64,000 bases of DNA from Flavobacterium gelatinilyticum (GTDB taxonomy: Bacteria > Bacteroidota > Bacteroidia > Flavobacteriales > Flavobacteriaceae): contig NZ_CP114287.1 in assembly GCF_027111295.1 (NCBI RefSeq), forward strand, positions 1,302,001-1,366,000, in the 5' to 3' direction. Under the pieces are notes generated by a model that was not told where the DNA came from, did no database searches, and was given only the letters and a program-made list of their open reading frames with translations. Shown in pieces: positions 43,203 to 51,286 of this stretch. How positions within the stretch are numbered: the first letter of the stretch is position 1; each line of letters begins with the position of its first letter. The translations under genes were made by a program, and so were the position numbers.

Positions 43203-43859
43203 ATGAAGAAAACTTTTAATTCTTTTGTTTTTTCCCTTATTCTACTTGGCAGTATTTTCAGTTTCAGCCAGACAAACAAAGACCAGCGTTATATCTTTTT
43301 CCTTCACAATAAATTTGTAGAAGAAAACGATTTGAATGTACCTCATCCCGAATATGGTAAAGCCGAATACAATGAAATTTTAGCATCTTTCAGAAAGGAT
43401 AACTTTATAGTTTACAGCGAAAAAAGAAATAAAAACACGAATGCGGTAAAATATGCAAAAAAGATCGTAAAGCAAGTTCAGGGTTTACTAAAAAAAGGAA
43501 TTTCACCAGAGAAAATTACGGTAATAGGAACTTCTAAAGGCGGTTATATTGCTCAATATGTCTCGACTTATTTAGCAGATCCAAATGTGAATTTTGTTTT
43601 CATCGGTTGTTTTAGAGATATTGATATTGAAGAAATTCCGGATATAAATTTCTGTGGCAACATCCTGACCATTTATGAAAAATCAGATATTTACGGCGTT
43701 TCGGCAGTCAGAAGGAAAGAAACTTCTAAACTGAAAGTAAATCATTTTAAAGAAATTGAATTAAATACGAATCTAAAACACGGTTTTCTCTATAAAGCTT
43801 TGGACAGCTGGATTGTTCTCTGCAAAAAATGGGCTGAAGGCAATTATGATTTAAAATAA
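43203..43859 (+). CDS. Secreted alpha/beta-hydrolase-like protein
   Basis: The 218-residue protein has a signal peptide ending FSFSQT (about residue 23). The nucleophile elbow reads GTSKGGYIAQYVS, matching GxSxGG, with the preceding strand ITVIG. Later segments (NILTIYEKSDIYG and a His in LKHGFLYK) could supply acid and histidine of a catalytic triad. Substrate unknown. It stands between two terminators, so it is probably a single-gene transcript. Confidence 0.78.
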   Translation: MKKTFNSFVFSLILLGSIFSFSQTNKDQRYIFFLHNKFVEENDLNVPHPEYGKAEYNEILASFRKDNFIVYSEKRNKNTNAVKYAKKIVKQVQGLLKKGISPEKITVIGTSKGGYIAQYVSTYLADPNVNFVFIGCFRDIDIEEIPDINFCGNILTIYEKSDIYGVSAVRRKETSKLKVNHFKEIELNTNLKHGFLYKALDSWIVLCKKWAEGNYDLK

Positions 43860-43882
43860 CTTTTTCAATCAAAGAAGCATTC

Positions 43883-43921
43883 AAAATGCCTTCAGTAATT
43901 CCATTTTTTTGAAGGCATTTT
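43883..43921 (+). terminator. Terminator after the secreted hydrolase gene
   Basis: A 12-bp stem AAAATGCCTTCA / TGAAGGCATTTT with a 15-base loop and trailing T, 24 bp after the stop. Confidence 0.85.
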
Positions 43922-44142
43922 TCTATTAATCCTGACGTTTTTTTTCCTCAAAAAAACAGAAAACAGAAAAAAAATTTATCATTTTTGAGTCTAACCAAAA
44001 AAGGATTCCAAAAATCAGGGGATTTTTACACCTACTATTACGATTTCAGTCCGCTTTTTTCAACCAAAAACTCATGTTTTGTTACAAAACAAAGGACTCT
44101 TCAATTTTTGTTAATCTGTATTTCGCTTTCAATTTGTTTGTT
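43922..44142. other. AT-rich gap before the thioredoxin gene
   Basis: Together with the flanking terminator and promoter this makes a 309-bp gap. I see poly-A/T-rich DNA (a run near 43955-43975) but no open frame of note and no further hairpin. Confidence 0.4.
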
Positions 44143-44150
44143 TAACTTTG
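44143..44150 (+). promoter_or_regulatory. -7 element for the thioredoxin lipoprotein gene
   Basis: TAACTTTG matches TAnnTTTG and lies 18 bp before the ATG at 44169. It overlaps the upstream ATG at 44148 that would add seven residues, which supports the later start. Confidence 0.5.
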
Positions 44151-44168
44151 TTCAAAACGATTAATTAT

Positions 44169-44663
44169 ATGAAACAAATTGCTTTAATCTTAATAGCATT
44201 TATTACTTTTTCATGTTCACAGGCTCAGAAAACAAGTTTTTCTAAAGAAGCTTTATCTGAAAAATTATTAGGAACTGACGATAGTCAGACTGCTTTTAAA
44301 AACATCTTAAAAAAATACAAAGGAAAAACACTGGTAATCGAAGTCTGGGCTTCATGGTGTGGTGACTGCGTTAAAGCAATGCCTAAATTAAAGGAATTGC
44401 AGGCAAATAATCCTGATGTGTCTTACTTATTTATTTCGGCTGATAAAACAGCTGAAAAATGGAAAGCAGGAATCGAAAAACACGAATTAAAAGGCGATCA
44501 TTATATGATGAACGACGGAATGAAAGGTCTTTTTGGAAAAGCAATCGACTTAGACTGGATTCCGCGTTACATTATTGTTGACAAAACCGGAAAAATCGTT
44601 TTATACCGTGCTATCGAAACTGATTTCGACAAAATAAACTCCACTTTACAATCATTGAAATAA
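44169..44663 (+). CDS. TlpA-like thioredoxin lipoprotein
   Basis: The product from the ATG at 44169 is 164 residues and starts MKQIALILIAFITFSCSQAQ, with a lipoprotein or Sec signal around FSC. The thioredoxin fold carries the redox motif WASWCGDCVKAMPKLKEL, then VSYLFISADKT and the cis-proline strand WIPRYIIVD. TlpA/ResA-type proteins reduce disulfides of exported proteins. An upstream in-frame ATG lies beside the -7 box and would add a polar lead, so it was not used. Confidence 0.9.
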   Translation: MKQIALILIAFITFSCSQAQKTSFSKEALSEKLLGTDDSQTAFKNILKKYKGKTLVIEVWASWCGDCVKAMPKLKELQANNPDVSYLFISADKTAEKWKAGIEKHELKGDHYMMNDGMKGLFGKAIDLDWIPRYIIVDKTGKIVLYRAIETDFDKINSTLQSLK

Positions 44664-44755
44664 TTTTTCAATGCCAATTGCAATGTCAAAATTCAATATC
44701 AATTTTGAACTTTGCCTTTACATTTCAAACAAAAAAATAATATAAAACTACCAAA

Positions 44756-45508
44756 ATGAGAAAATCGATTGTTGCAGGAAACTGGAAAATGCATAAAAAT
44801 GCAGCTCAGACTGAAGAATTATTAAATGAGTTAATTGCTAAAATTCCAGCAAAAACAAATGCACAAGTTATTGTAGCGCCAACTTTTGTAAACTTACAAG
44901 CGGCGGCTGCGAAATTAAAAAATACAACTATCGGCGTTTCTGCTCAAAACGTTCACCAGGCCGAAGGCGGTGCTTTTACAGGAGAAATTTCTGCTGATAT
45001 GTTAACAAGCATTGGTGTAAATACCGTAATCTTAGGCCACTCTGAGCGCAGAGCTATTTTTAACGAAACTGATGCTTTAATCGCTAATAAAGTTGACGTT
45101 GCTTTGCATCATGACATGACTGTAATTTTCTGCTTTGGTGAAGAATTAAAAGACCGTCAGTCTGGAAATCACTTCAACATTGTTGAAAACCAATTACGCG
45201 ATGGAGTTTTCCATATTGCAAAAGAATCATGGTCTAAAATTGTTTTAGCTTATGAGCCGGTTTGGGCTATTGGAACAGGAGAAACTGCGTCGCCAGAGCA
45301 GGCTCAGGAAATGCACGAATTTATTAGAGAAACTATCCGTAAAACTTTTGGAGCTGAAATCGCTGACGAAGTTTCTATTTTATACGGTGGTTCTGTAAAA
45401 CCGGAAAACGCAAAAGAAATCTTCTCTAAACCAGACGTAGACGGTGGTTTAATTGGAGGTGCTGCTTTAAAAGCTGACGATTTCTTAGCTATTGTTACCG
45501 CTATCTAA
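44756..45508 (+). CDS. tpiA: Triosephosphate isomerase
   Basis: The 250-residue protein interconverts dihydroxyacetone phosphate and glyceraldehyde 3-phosphate. It has GNWKMHKN (Asn9, Lys11), the catalytic histidine in ILGHSERR, the catalytic glutamate in AYEPVWAIGTG and the phosphate loops ILYGGSVKPEN and GGLIGGAAL. Length is standard. A strong terminator follows, so it is separate from prmA. Confidence 0.98.
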   Translation: MRKSIVAGNWKMHKNAAQTEELLNELIAKIPAKTNAQVIVAPTFVNLQAAAAKLKNTTIGVSAQNVHQAEGGAFTGEISADMLTSIGVNTVILGHSERRAIFNETDALIANKVDVALHHDMTVIFCFGEELKDRQSGNHFNIVENQLRDGVFHIAKESWSKIVLAYEPVWAIGTGETASPEQAQEMHEFIRETIRKTFGAEIADEVSILYGGSVKPENAKEIFSKPDVDGGLIGGAALKADDFLAIVTAI

Positions 45509-45541
45509 TTTTTTAGATTTTAGATTTAAAAATTCTTCCAT

Positions 45542-45573
45542 AAAAAAGCGTTCGCACAAGCGAACGCTTTTTT
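45542..45573 (+). terminator. Terminator after tpiA
   Basis: A 14-bp perfect stem AAAAAAGCGTTCGC / GCGAACGCTTTTTT with loop ACAA, 33 bp after the stop. Confidence 0.92.
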
Positions 45574-45599
45574 TCGTATTGGAATTTGGAATTTTTAAA

Positions 45600-45629
45600 T
45601 TGAAATTTATAATTTAAGAATTACCTTTG
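45600..45629 (+). promoter_or_regulatory. Flavobacterial promoter for prmA
   Basis: TTG (45600-45602), 19 bases, then TACCTTTG (45622-45629), 14 bp before the prmA ATG. This implies a very short 5' leader. Confidence 0.7.
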
Positions 45630-45643
45630 CAAAAATTTTTTTT

Positions 45644-46477
45644 ATGTCAAATATATATTTAGGATATCACTTTACGATTGAGCCAAAAGAACTTGGATCA
45701 GAAATTTTAGTTGCTGAACTGGGCGAAAAGGCGTTCGAAAGTTTTACAGAAACAGAAAACGGAATCTCAGCTTTTGTGAAGAAGGATTTATGGGATGAAA
45801 ATATCCTGGATGATATTTATATTTTACAATCGGAAGAGTTTAAAATTGAATATACAATTGAAGAGATCGATCAGGTAAACTGGAACGAAGAATGGGAAAA
45901 AAACTTTGAACCAATTGATGTAGACGGAAAATGCCACGTTCGTGCTCCTTTTCACGAAAAAACCGATGCTGAATTTGACATTGTAATCGAACCTAAAATG
46001 AGTTTTGGAACCGGACATCATGAAACCACTCACATGATGATTCAGCATTTACTCGAAATGGATGTAAAAGGTTTAAAAACCCTTGATATGGGATGCGGAA
46101 CGGCAATTTTGGCAATTTTAGCCGAAATGAAAGGCGCTGAGCCAATCGACGCAATTGATATTGATAACTGGTGCTACCTTAACTCTATCGAAAATGCCGA
46201 ACGCAATAATTGTAAACATATCAGCGTTTATGAGGGCGATGCTGCTTTGCTGGCAGGCAAAAAATACGATTTGATTATTGCCAATATCAACAGAAATATT
46301 TTGTTGAATGATATGCAGGCGTATGTTGACAGTTTAAACCCAAAAGGAATTATACTGTTCAGCGGATTCTATGAAGAAGACATTCCTTTTATCGATGCTT
46401 CGTGTACTGAAAAAGGATTAACGTATGTTAAAAAGTTACAAAGAAACAACTGGGTTTCATTAAAATACGTAAATTAG
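45644..46477 (+). CDS. prmA: Ribosomal protein L11 methyltransferase
   Basis: The 277-residue protein has the PrmA N-terminal substrate-recognition domain (YHFTIEPKELGSEILVAEL) and a class I SAM methyltransferase domain: MSFGTGHHETTHMM (conserved PrmA motif), LDMGCGTAILAILAEMKGA, DIDNWCYLNSIENAERN and LIIANINRNILL with the NPPY-type position. It methylates ribosomal protein L11. clpS follows after 35 bp. Confidence 0.96.
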   Translation: MSNIYLGYHFTIEPKELGSEILVAELGEKAFESFTETENGISAFVKKDLWDENILDDIYILQSEEFKIEYTIEEIDQVNWNEEWEKNFEPIDVDGKCHVRAPFHEKTDAEFDIVIEPKMSFGTGHHETTHMMIQHLLEMDVKGLKTLDMGCGTAILAILAEMKGAEPIDAIDIDNWCYLNSIENAERNNCKHISVYEGDAALLAGKKYDLIIANINRNILLNDMQAYVDSLNPKGIILFSGFYEEDIPFIDASCTEKGLTYVKKLQRNNWVSLKYVN

Positions 46478-46512
46478 ATATAGTAATTACAAAGTACAAA
46501 AACTAAAAAAAG

Positions 46513-46788
46513 ATGAGTACTAAAGAGAAAATTAGAGAAAAAGTCCGCGAGAAAGAAGCGGCTGTATTCAATAACGAAATCATTATGTATAACGACGATG
46601 TAAATACATTTGACCATGTTATTGATACGCTGATGCGCGTTTGCGACCATACAGCCGAACAAGCTGAACAATGTTCCTTAATTGTACATTACAACGGAAA
46701 ATGCACTGTAAAAACGGGGCCGCTCGACAAATTAAAACCTCAATGTACACAACTTCTGGAAGCTGGTCTAAGCGCGGAAATTGTTTAA
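46513..46788 (+). CDS. clpS: ATP-dependent Clp protease adaptor ClpS
   Basis: The 91-residue protein has the ClpS core MYNDDVNTFDHVIDTLMRVC (about residues 25-44), with the N-degron-binding Asn-Asp-Asp and Met region, then the AEQCSLIVHYNGKCTVKTG segment with the conserved His. ClpS delivers N-end-rule substrates to ClpAP/ClpCP. It follows prmA by 35 bp, and a strong terminator ends the pair. Confidence 0.96.
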   Translation: MSTKEKIREKVREKEAAVFNNEIIMYNDDVNTFDHVIDTLMRVCDHTAEQAEQCSLIVHYNGKCTVKTGPLDKLKPQCTQLLEAGLSAEIV

Positions 46789-46802
46789 TTTATTAATAAT
46801 TT

Positions 46803-46853
46803 AAAAACGCATTCTGTTTTGTTCTATACTAGAATCAAACAGAATGCGTTTTT
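46803..46853 (+). terminator. Terminator after prmA-clpS
   Basis: A 17-bp perfect stem AAAAACGCATTCTGTTT (46803-46819) / AAACAGAATGCGTTTTT (46837-46853). It overlaps the extended frame of the next gene, which argues for that gene's downstream ATG. Confidence 0.9.
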
Positions 46854-46873
46854 ATTTGAGTAAATTTAAAATT

Positions 46874-48391
46874 ATGAGAAATATCTTATTTTTTGTTTTG
46901 TTGTTTTTATCTTTTAATTTAAAAGGCCAGACTAAATTTGAACCTCTCCGAAAACAGTTAATCGAAAATAAAACCTATGAATATGTTTATAAGTTTGAAA
47001 ACAATCATGCGGTTTTTAGAACCTTTAAAGGAAAAATGGGATTAATTGATTCTGTTGGAAATGTGATTATTAAACCCACTTACGAGTATATAGATAATAA
47101 AAGAGATCTTAAAAACATTTTTGAAGCTGGCATCATAATAAACAAAAAACATAAAAGAGGATTTATTGATTTACAAGGCAAAGTAAAAATTCCTTTTGAG
47201 TACGAAGATGTTTTTTATATGGGAAATAATCTTGTTCATATTTCAAATAGCAGTAAAAGCGGGGTTGTAGATACCGAAAACAAAACCATTCTGCCTGCTA
47301 AGTATGATCATATTATGAATGATGATGGCATTTTATTTGTACAAACCGGAAATTCTCTTGATTTGTATGATTCGTCAGGCAAACAAATCACGAATTTTAA
47401 AGCCGCAGATATAGATTATTTTAAATTTAAAAAATCTATTGTCAAGCTTCAAAACAAAAACACTTTTATAATTGATCCTCTGGGAAATATCGTTTTAAAT
47501 TCAGTTAAAGACCATCAGTTCGAAAGAGTAATTGCACCGGATACTTATATCATTATCAATACCATTACAAAGAAAAAAGGAATTATAAATTCTTCCGGAC
47601 AATACGAAATCGAATGTAAATACGATGACATCTCGCCTTCTAATTCAATTTATATTGTCAAAAATAATGAAAAATACGGTTTTGCAGATAAAAAGGATTC
47701 AGTTCTGAAACCCTTAATTTATGATGGCCTATACAGAGCTTTTCATAAAAGAGACAGTATTTCATTTAGAAACCAATATAATGTCTCTAAGGGAGATCTG
47801 AGAGGTATTATAAATCCATTTTTGGAGAAGGATGTAATTCCGGTTTCGTACAAACACGTCGAACAGTTTTCGAATTATTACATTACTACAAACTCAGAAA
47901 ATAAAAACGGATTGTTTGCTACAGAAGGTCAGGTTATAATTCCGGAAGAGTATGACTTTTACAATGCTGCCCAAAATAAAATTTTCGCGGTAAAAGATTC
48001 AAAGAATTACCTTCTTACTGTCGAGAATAAAAGCTTTAGTGAAATAGAAATTCCAACCGGCCAATTTGTTTTAAAGAAAACATTCTCTTTCGGTGGTTTT
48101 TCAAAAAGTAATTATCAAATTTTTAAGGACAAAAATAAATTTGGCATTTTTAGTAATCAAAACAAAATTGTGATTCCAGCAGAATACGATGCAATCACAG
48201 AAATTTATGGTACAGGAGAATTTATTGTAAAGAAAAACAATAAGTACGGCGTTGTAAATTCAGACAATAAGATACTGCTGGAATTAAAATACGATTCATT
48301 TCAAATCATAAAAGAATCCGTGCGATTTAAAATAAAAAACCAGAAAATACCAAAGCATTATCCTGTAAAATTGCCATTTTTACCGGAATAA
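46874..48391 (+). CDS. Secreted WG-repeat protein
   Basis: From the ATG at 46874 the product is 505 residues with a signal peptide (MRNILFFVLLFLSFNLKGQ). An upstream in-frame ATG at 46844 lies inside the clpS terminator and was rejected. The body is a string of WG-type repeats of about 45-50 residues: GLIDSVGNVIIKPTYEYI, GFIDLQGKVKIPFEYEDV, GVVDTENKTILPAKYDHI, GIINSSGQYEIECKYDDI, GLFATEGQVIIPEEYDFY, GIFSNQNKIVIPAEYDAI and GVVNSDNKILLELKYDSF. Such repeats form beta-rich binding surfaces; partner unknown. Confidence 0.88.
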   Translation: MRNILFFVLLFLSFNLKGQTKFEPLRKQLIENKTYEYVYKFENNHAVFRTFKGKMGLIDSVGNVIIKPTYEYIDNKRDLKNIFEAGIIINKKHKRGFIDLQGKVKIPFEYEDVFYMGNNLVHISNSSKSGVVDTENKTILPAKYDHIMNDDGILFVQTGNSLDLYDSSGKQITNFKAADIDYFKFKKSIVKLQNKNTFIIDPLGNIVLNSVKDHQFERVIAPDTYIIINTITKKKGIINSSGQYEIECKYDDISPSNSIYIVKNNEKYGFADKKDSVLKPLIYDGLYRAFHKRDSISFRNQYNVSKGDLRGIINPFLEKDVIPVSYKHVEQFSNYYITTNSENKNGLFATEGQVIIPEEYDFYNAAQNKIFAVKDSKNYLLTVENKSFSEIEIPTGQFVLKKTFSFGGFSKSNYQIFKDKNKFGIFSNQNKIVIPAEYDAITEIYGTGEFIVKKNNKYGVVNSDNKILLELKYDSFQIIKESVRFKIKNQKIPKHYPVKLPFLPE

Positions 48392-48471
48392 AAACATTTT
48401 TACTTTCAATCTAAATAACACATTTAAAACTGTTTAATTGCAAATAATTCAAAATGCATTCTATTTTATTA

Positions 48472-48479
48472 TATATTTG
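48472..48479 (+). promoter_or_regulatory. -7 element for the sterol-desaturase / YhhN pair
   Basis: TATATTTG matches TAnnTTTG and lies 22 bp before the ATG at 48502. The -33 region is not clear. Confidence 0.5.
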
Positions 48480-48501
48480 AACGAAATAGAAGGTGTTTTT
48501 T

Positions 48502-49785
48502 ATGGAAGAGTACGGAAAGATATTAATTATCGCTATGCCGGTTTTTTTAGCGTTAATTATCTTCGAAAAGATTTACGGCATTTATAAAAAGAACGACACT
48601 GCTCCGTTAATCGACAGTGTATCGAGCATCAGCTCCGGAATTACCAATTCGGTCAAAGATGTTTTAGGGCTAAGTGTTACTTTTCTTTCTTACGAATGGC
48701 TGGTTTCAAAAATTGCTTTGCAGCATCTTGAGCCGAGCATTCTCTCCTACTTTATTGCTTTCTTTGTCATCGATTTTTATGGGTACTGGAGCCATCGATT
48801 TGCCCATCAAATCAATTTTTTCTGGAACAAACACGCTATTCATCACAGCAGCGAAGAATTTAATCTTGCCTGTGCACTGCGCCAGCCCATCGCAAGTCTG
48901 ATTAATTTGTTCACGTTTCTGCTGATTCCGGCAGCTTTGCTTGGTGTTCCGGCTTCGGTAATTGCGATTACCTTACCGCTTCATTTGTTTTTGCAGTTTT
49001 GGTATCATACCAAACACATCAAAAAAATGGGGTTTCTTGAACACATTATTGTAACGCCTTCGCATCATCGTGTGCATCATGCTGTTAATCCCGAATATTT
49101 AGATAAAAACCATTCGCAGATATTCATTTTCTGGGACAAGCTTTTTGGAACTTTTCAGGAAGAATTAGACGATGTTCCTCCTGTTTTTGGCATTACAAGA
49201 CCAGCCGGCACCTGGAACCCTATAAAGATTAATTTTCAGCATTTGTCTTTACTTATAAAAGATGCCTGGCGTGCCGAAAAATGGAAAGACAAACTGACAA
49301 TTTGGTTTAAACCAACGGGATGGCGTCCTGAAAATTTTGAAGAAAAATATCCGGTTCATAAAATAGAAAATGTCTATGAATTTGATAAATACGGCACTCA
49401 AAACTCTCAAAAACTTATTTATTGGTCGGTTACACAAATGCTGATTACGCTTTTATTTGTGAGTTATCTTTTTGACCATATTGCCGCAATTGGACTTCCG
49501 AATATCTTTGTTTATGGATTTTTTATTTTTATTACTATTTACAGCAGCGCCGAATTAATGGATAAAAGCAGATTTGCCGTTATGTGGGAAGGTTTCAGGT
49601 TTTTGACTGCTGTAAGCATTATAGCTTTTTATGGCGATTGGTTTGGTTTAAGTACAGTTTTCTCTTTCAGTAATTATATACTAGTAAGCTATTTGGTTTT
49701 ATCCTTTTCAGCTTCGATTTATTTTGTAACTGTGGATTTTAAAACCAACCTAACCCCCTCCATAAAATCACCAATTGTACAATGA
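48502..49785 (+). CDS. Sterol desaturase / fatty acid hydroxylase family protein, alkylglycerol-monooxygenase-like
   Basis: From the ATG the product is 427 residues; an in-frame GTG nine bases upstream is less likely. The membrane-bound di-iron histidine boxes are complete: HRFAH (HxxxH), HAIHHSS (HxxHH) and HRVHHAV (HxxHH), placed between membrane helices. The segment NPEYLDKNHSQIFIFWDKLF and the extra C-terminal helices (about residues 310-415) resemble alkylglycerol monooxygenase (AGMO/TMEM195), which cleaves glyceryl ether bonds with tetrahydropterin. Its stop overlaps the start of a lysoplasmalogenase-family gene by 4 bp. That supports an ether-lipid role, but substrate is inferred. Confidence 0.85.
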   Translation: MEEYGKILIIAMPVFLALIIFEKIYGIYKKNDTAPLIDSVSSISSGITNSVKDVLGLSVTFLSYEWLVSKIALQHLEPSILSYFIAFFVIDFYGYWSHRFAHQINFFWNKHAIHHSSEEFNLACALRQPIASLINLFTFLLIPAALLGVPASVIAITLPLHLFLQFWYHTKHIKKMGFLEHIIVTPSHHRVHHAVNPEYLDKNHSQIFIFWDKLFGTFQEELDDVPPVFGITRPAGTWNPIKINFQHLSLLIKDAWRAEKWKDKLTIWFKPTGWRPENFEEKYPVHKIENVYEFDKYGTQNSQKLIYWSVTQMLITLLFVSYLFDHIAAIGLPNIFVYGFFIFITIYSSAELMDKSRFAVMWEGFRFLTAVSIIAFYGDWFGLSTVFSFSNYILVSYLVLSFSASIYFVTVDFKTNLTPSIKSPIVQ

Positions 49786-50456
49786 AAAATTCAACATTTT
49801 TTAAAATTTACCTTGCGTTCAGTGCTCTGTATCTTATTTTTTTATTTTTAGGATATGAAAGTTTAGACTGCTATTTAAAACCCGTTTTAATTCCTTTATT
49901 AAGTTTAGGCGTATATTTTAATAAAAAATTCGCAACCCGAAAACTTCTTTTAACCGCTTTGTTGTTTGCCTGGATTGGCGACGTAATTCTTATTTTCTCA
50001 GACATAGCCGAAATTTATTTTATTTTAGGACTTGTCTCTTTTTTAATCTCACACATCATCTATTGCATACTTTTTAACCGGCAGATTAAAGAAAAAATCA
50101 AACAAAAACTTTCCTTTCTTATCATCGGAAGTATTTTAATCGCCTGCTACCTCATCGCAATGCTTTCAGTATTACTGCCTGTTTTAGGCGATTTACGAAT
50201 TCCGGTAATGGTTTATGCCTGTGTTATATCGGTTATGCTTTTATTTGCTTACAACGGACTTTTAATCTGGTCTAAGCCGGCAAACCAGCTGGTGTTTTTT
50301 GGTGCACTTGTTTTTGTAATTTCAGACAGCATTCTGGCTGTCAACAAGTTTTATTCACCCATTGCGAAAAGTTCCTTTTTTATAATGCTGACTTATCTTG
50401 TGGCACAATATCTGATTGTTTCCGGTATTGTAAAACTGAATCTGAAAAAAGAATAA
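49782..50456 (+). CDS. YhhN/TMEM86 family membrane protein, lysoplasmalogenase-like
   Basis: The 224-residue protein has about eight membrane helices and the YhhN family features: an early LKPVLIPLLSLGV segment, LLFAWIGDVILIF with the conserved Gly-Asp, LGLVSFLISHIIYCILF, and ALVFVISDSILAVNKF with the conserved D-S near the end. Mammalian TMEM86B of this family hydrolyses the vinyl ether bond of lysoplasmalogens. It overlaps the upstream desaturase-family gene by 4 bp (ATGA), so translation is probably coupled. Confidence 0.88.
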   Translation: MKNSTFFKIYLAFSALYLIFLFLGYESLDCYLKPVLIPLLSLGVYFNKKFATRKLLLTALLFAWIGDVILIFSDIAEIYFILGLVSFLISHIIYCILFNRQIKEKIKQKLSFLIIGSILIACYLIAMLSVLLPVLGDLRIPVMVYACVISVMLLFAYNGLLIWSKPANQLVFFGALVFVISDSILAVNKFYSPIAKSSFFIMLTYLVAQYLIVSGIVKLNLKKE

Positions 50457-50465
50457 AAAACAGAT

Positions 50466-50544
50466 TCTTTTTTTTCACAGATTACAAAATGACGTAAAAT
50501 TTCCTTAAAAATCTTTTCGGCCTGCGGTAATCTGTGATAAAAAA
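50466..50544. repeat. Inverted-repeat element with CACAGATTAC arms
   Basis: The left arm TTTTTTTCACAGATTAC ends at 50485. The right arm starts GTAATCTGTGATAAAAAA at 50527, and its reverse complement differs from the left arm by one inserted base. The arms lie 41 bp apart. The right arm runs into the -7 box region of the next gene. Confidence 0.6.
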
Positions 50545-50549
50545 CCTTT

Positions 50550-50557
50550 TACATTTG
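50550..50557 (+). promoter_or_regulatory. -7 element for the lipoprotein gene upstream of kdsA
   Basis: TACATTTG matches TAnnTTTG, 24 bp before the ATG at 50582. The -33 position falls within the right arm of the repeat element. Confidence 0.5.
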
Positions 50558-50581
50558 TAAGACCAAACCAATCAATAAACC

Positions 50582-51031
50582 ATGAAAAAATTACTCTTTT
50601 TCGTTATTTTAATACTTATCGCAACATCTTGTATCAGCACAAAATCTACCTTAAAAAATGTTGACGATAATGCTCCGGATTTAGTTCTGGGCAAAAACAA
50701 CACCTTTGTTATTTCGTTATTCAGCAAAGACAAAAAATACGGTTACGATCCTGATTATCCGGTAAATATATTTTTTAGAAACACAAGAGATGAAGCATCA
50801 AATGAAGTTCGTTTTCTAAATGCTTTAGCGGGACCAAATGGTGAAAAAATCACTTATAAACGTTTGGAGACCTGCTGCCCTTTTCCAACCAAAAGAAGCG
50901 ATATGGGAGCCGGATTTTTAAATGTTTACGAATTAACCTGGGAAGGGCAGAAAAAGCCTGTTACACTCTATCTCAATATTTATGAAAAAGGAATTTTAAT
51001 GGTTCCGATGGGACTGACATTACAGAAATAA
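50582..51031 (+). CDS. Lipoprotein of unknown function beside kdsA
   Basis: The 149-residue protein starts MKKLLFFVILILIATSCIST, a lipoprotein signal with Cys17. The mature part contains NIFFRNTRDEASNEVRFLNA, GPNGEKITYKRLETCCPFPT with a Cys-Cys pair and a beta-rich end (VTLYLNIYEKGILM). I recall similar short flavobacterial proteins labelled 2-dehydro-3-deoxyphosphooctonate aldolase only because they lie next to kdsA; the sequence has nothing of that enzyme. It has its own promoter and a strong terminator, so it is not in the kdsA transcript. Confidence 0.75.
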   Translation: MKKLLFFVILILIATSCISTKSTLKNVDDNAPDLVLGKNNTFVISLFSKDKKYGYDPDYPVNIFFRNTRDEASNEVRFLNALAGPNGEKITYKRLETCCPFPTKRSDMGAGFLNVYELTWEGQKKPVTLYLNIYEKGILMVPMGLTLQK

Positions 51032-51060
51032 ATCAATTTTATAAGATTTGATTAAAAACC

Positions 51061-51119
51061 AGCAAATCCTCTTTTTTCTTAATCCTAAATTAAAATAGGC
51101 AGAAAAAAGAGGATTTGCT
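51061..51119 (+). terminator. Terminator before kdsA
   Basis: An 18-bp perfect stem AGCAAATCCTCTTTTTTC (51061-51078) / GAAAAAAGAGGATTTGCT (51102-51119) with a 23-base loop and following T run, 30 bp after the lipoprotein stop. Confidence 0.88.
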
Positions 51120-51258
51120 CTTTTATTTAATACGATATTATTTATAATTTAAAAAACCGAAGCGTTTAAAAATTTAAAATAAGAAAAATACTTCAATTTT
51201 AACATTTTCTGCTCTTAAAATAATCTTAAATCTTCATCTGCTATTCATAAATCATAAC

Positions 51259-51266
51259 TACCTTTG
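51259..51266 (+). promoter_or_regulatory. -7 element for kdsA
   Basis: TACCTTTG matches TAnnTTTG exactly, 20 bp before the ATG at 51287. The in-frame TTG at 51269 lies three bases past this box and would be at the transcript start, so the ATG is preferred. Confidence 0.65.
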
Positions 51267-51286
51267 CATTGCAAAAAAATAATTTT

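Noticed and set aside
50582..51031. Annotation as a KDO-8-phosphate synthase fragment
   Set aside because: The product is a lipoprotein with none of the KdsA motifs; the complete kdsA lies at 51287-52105.
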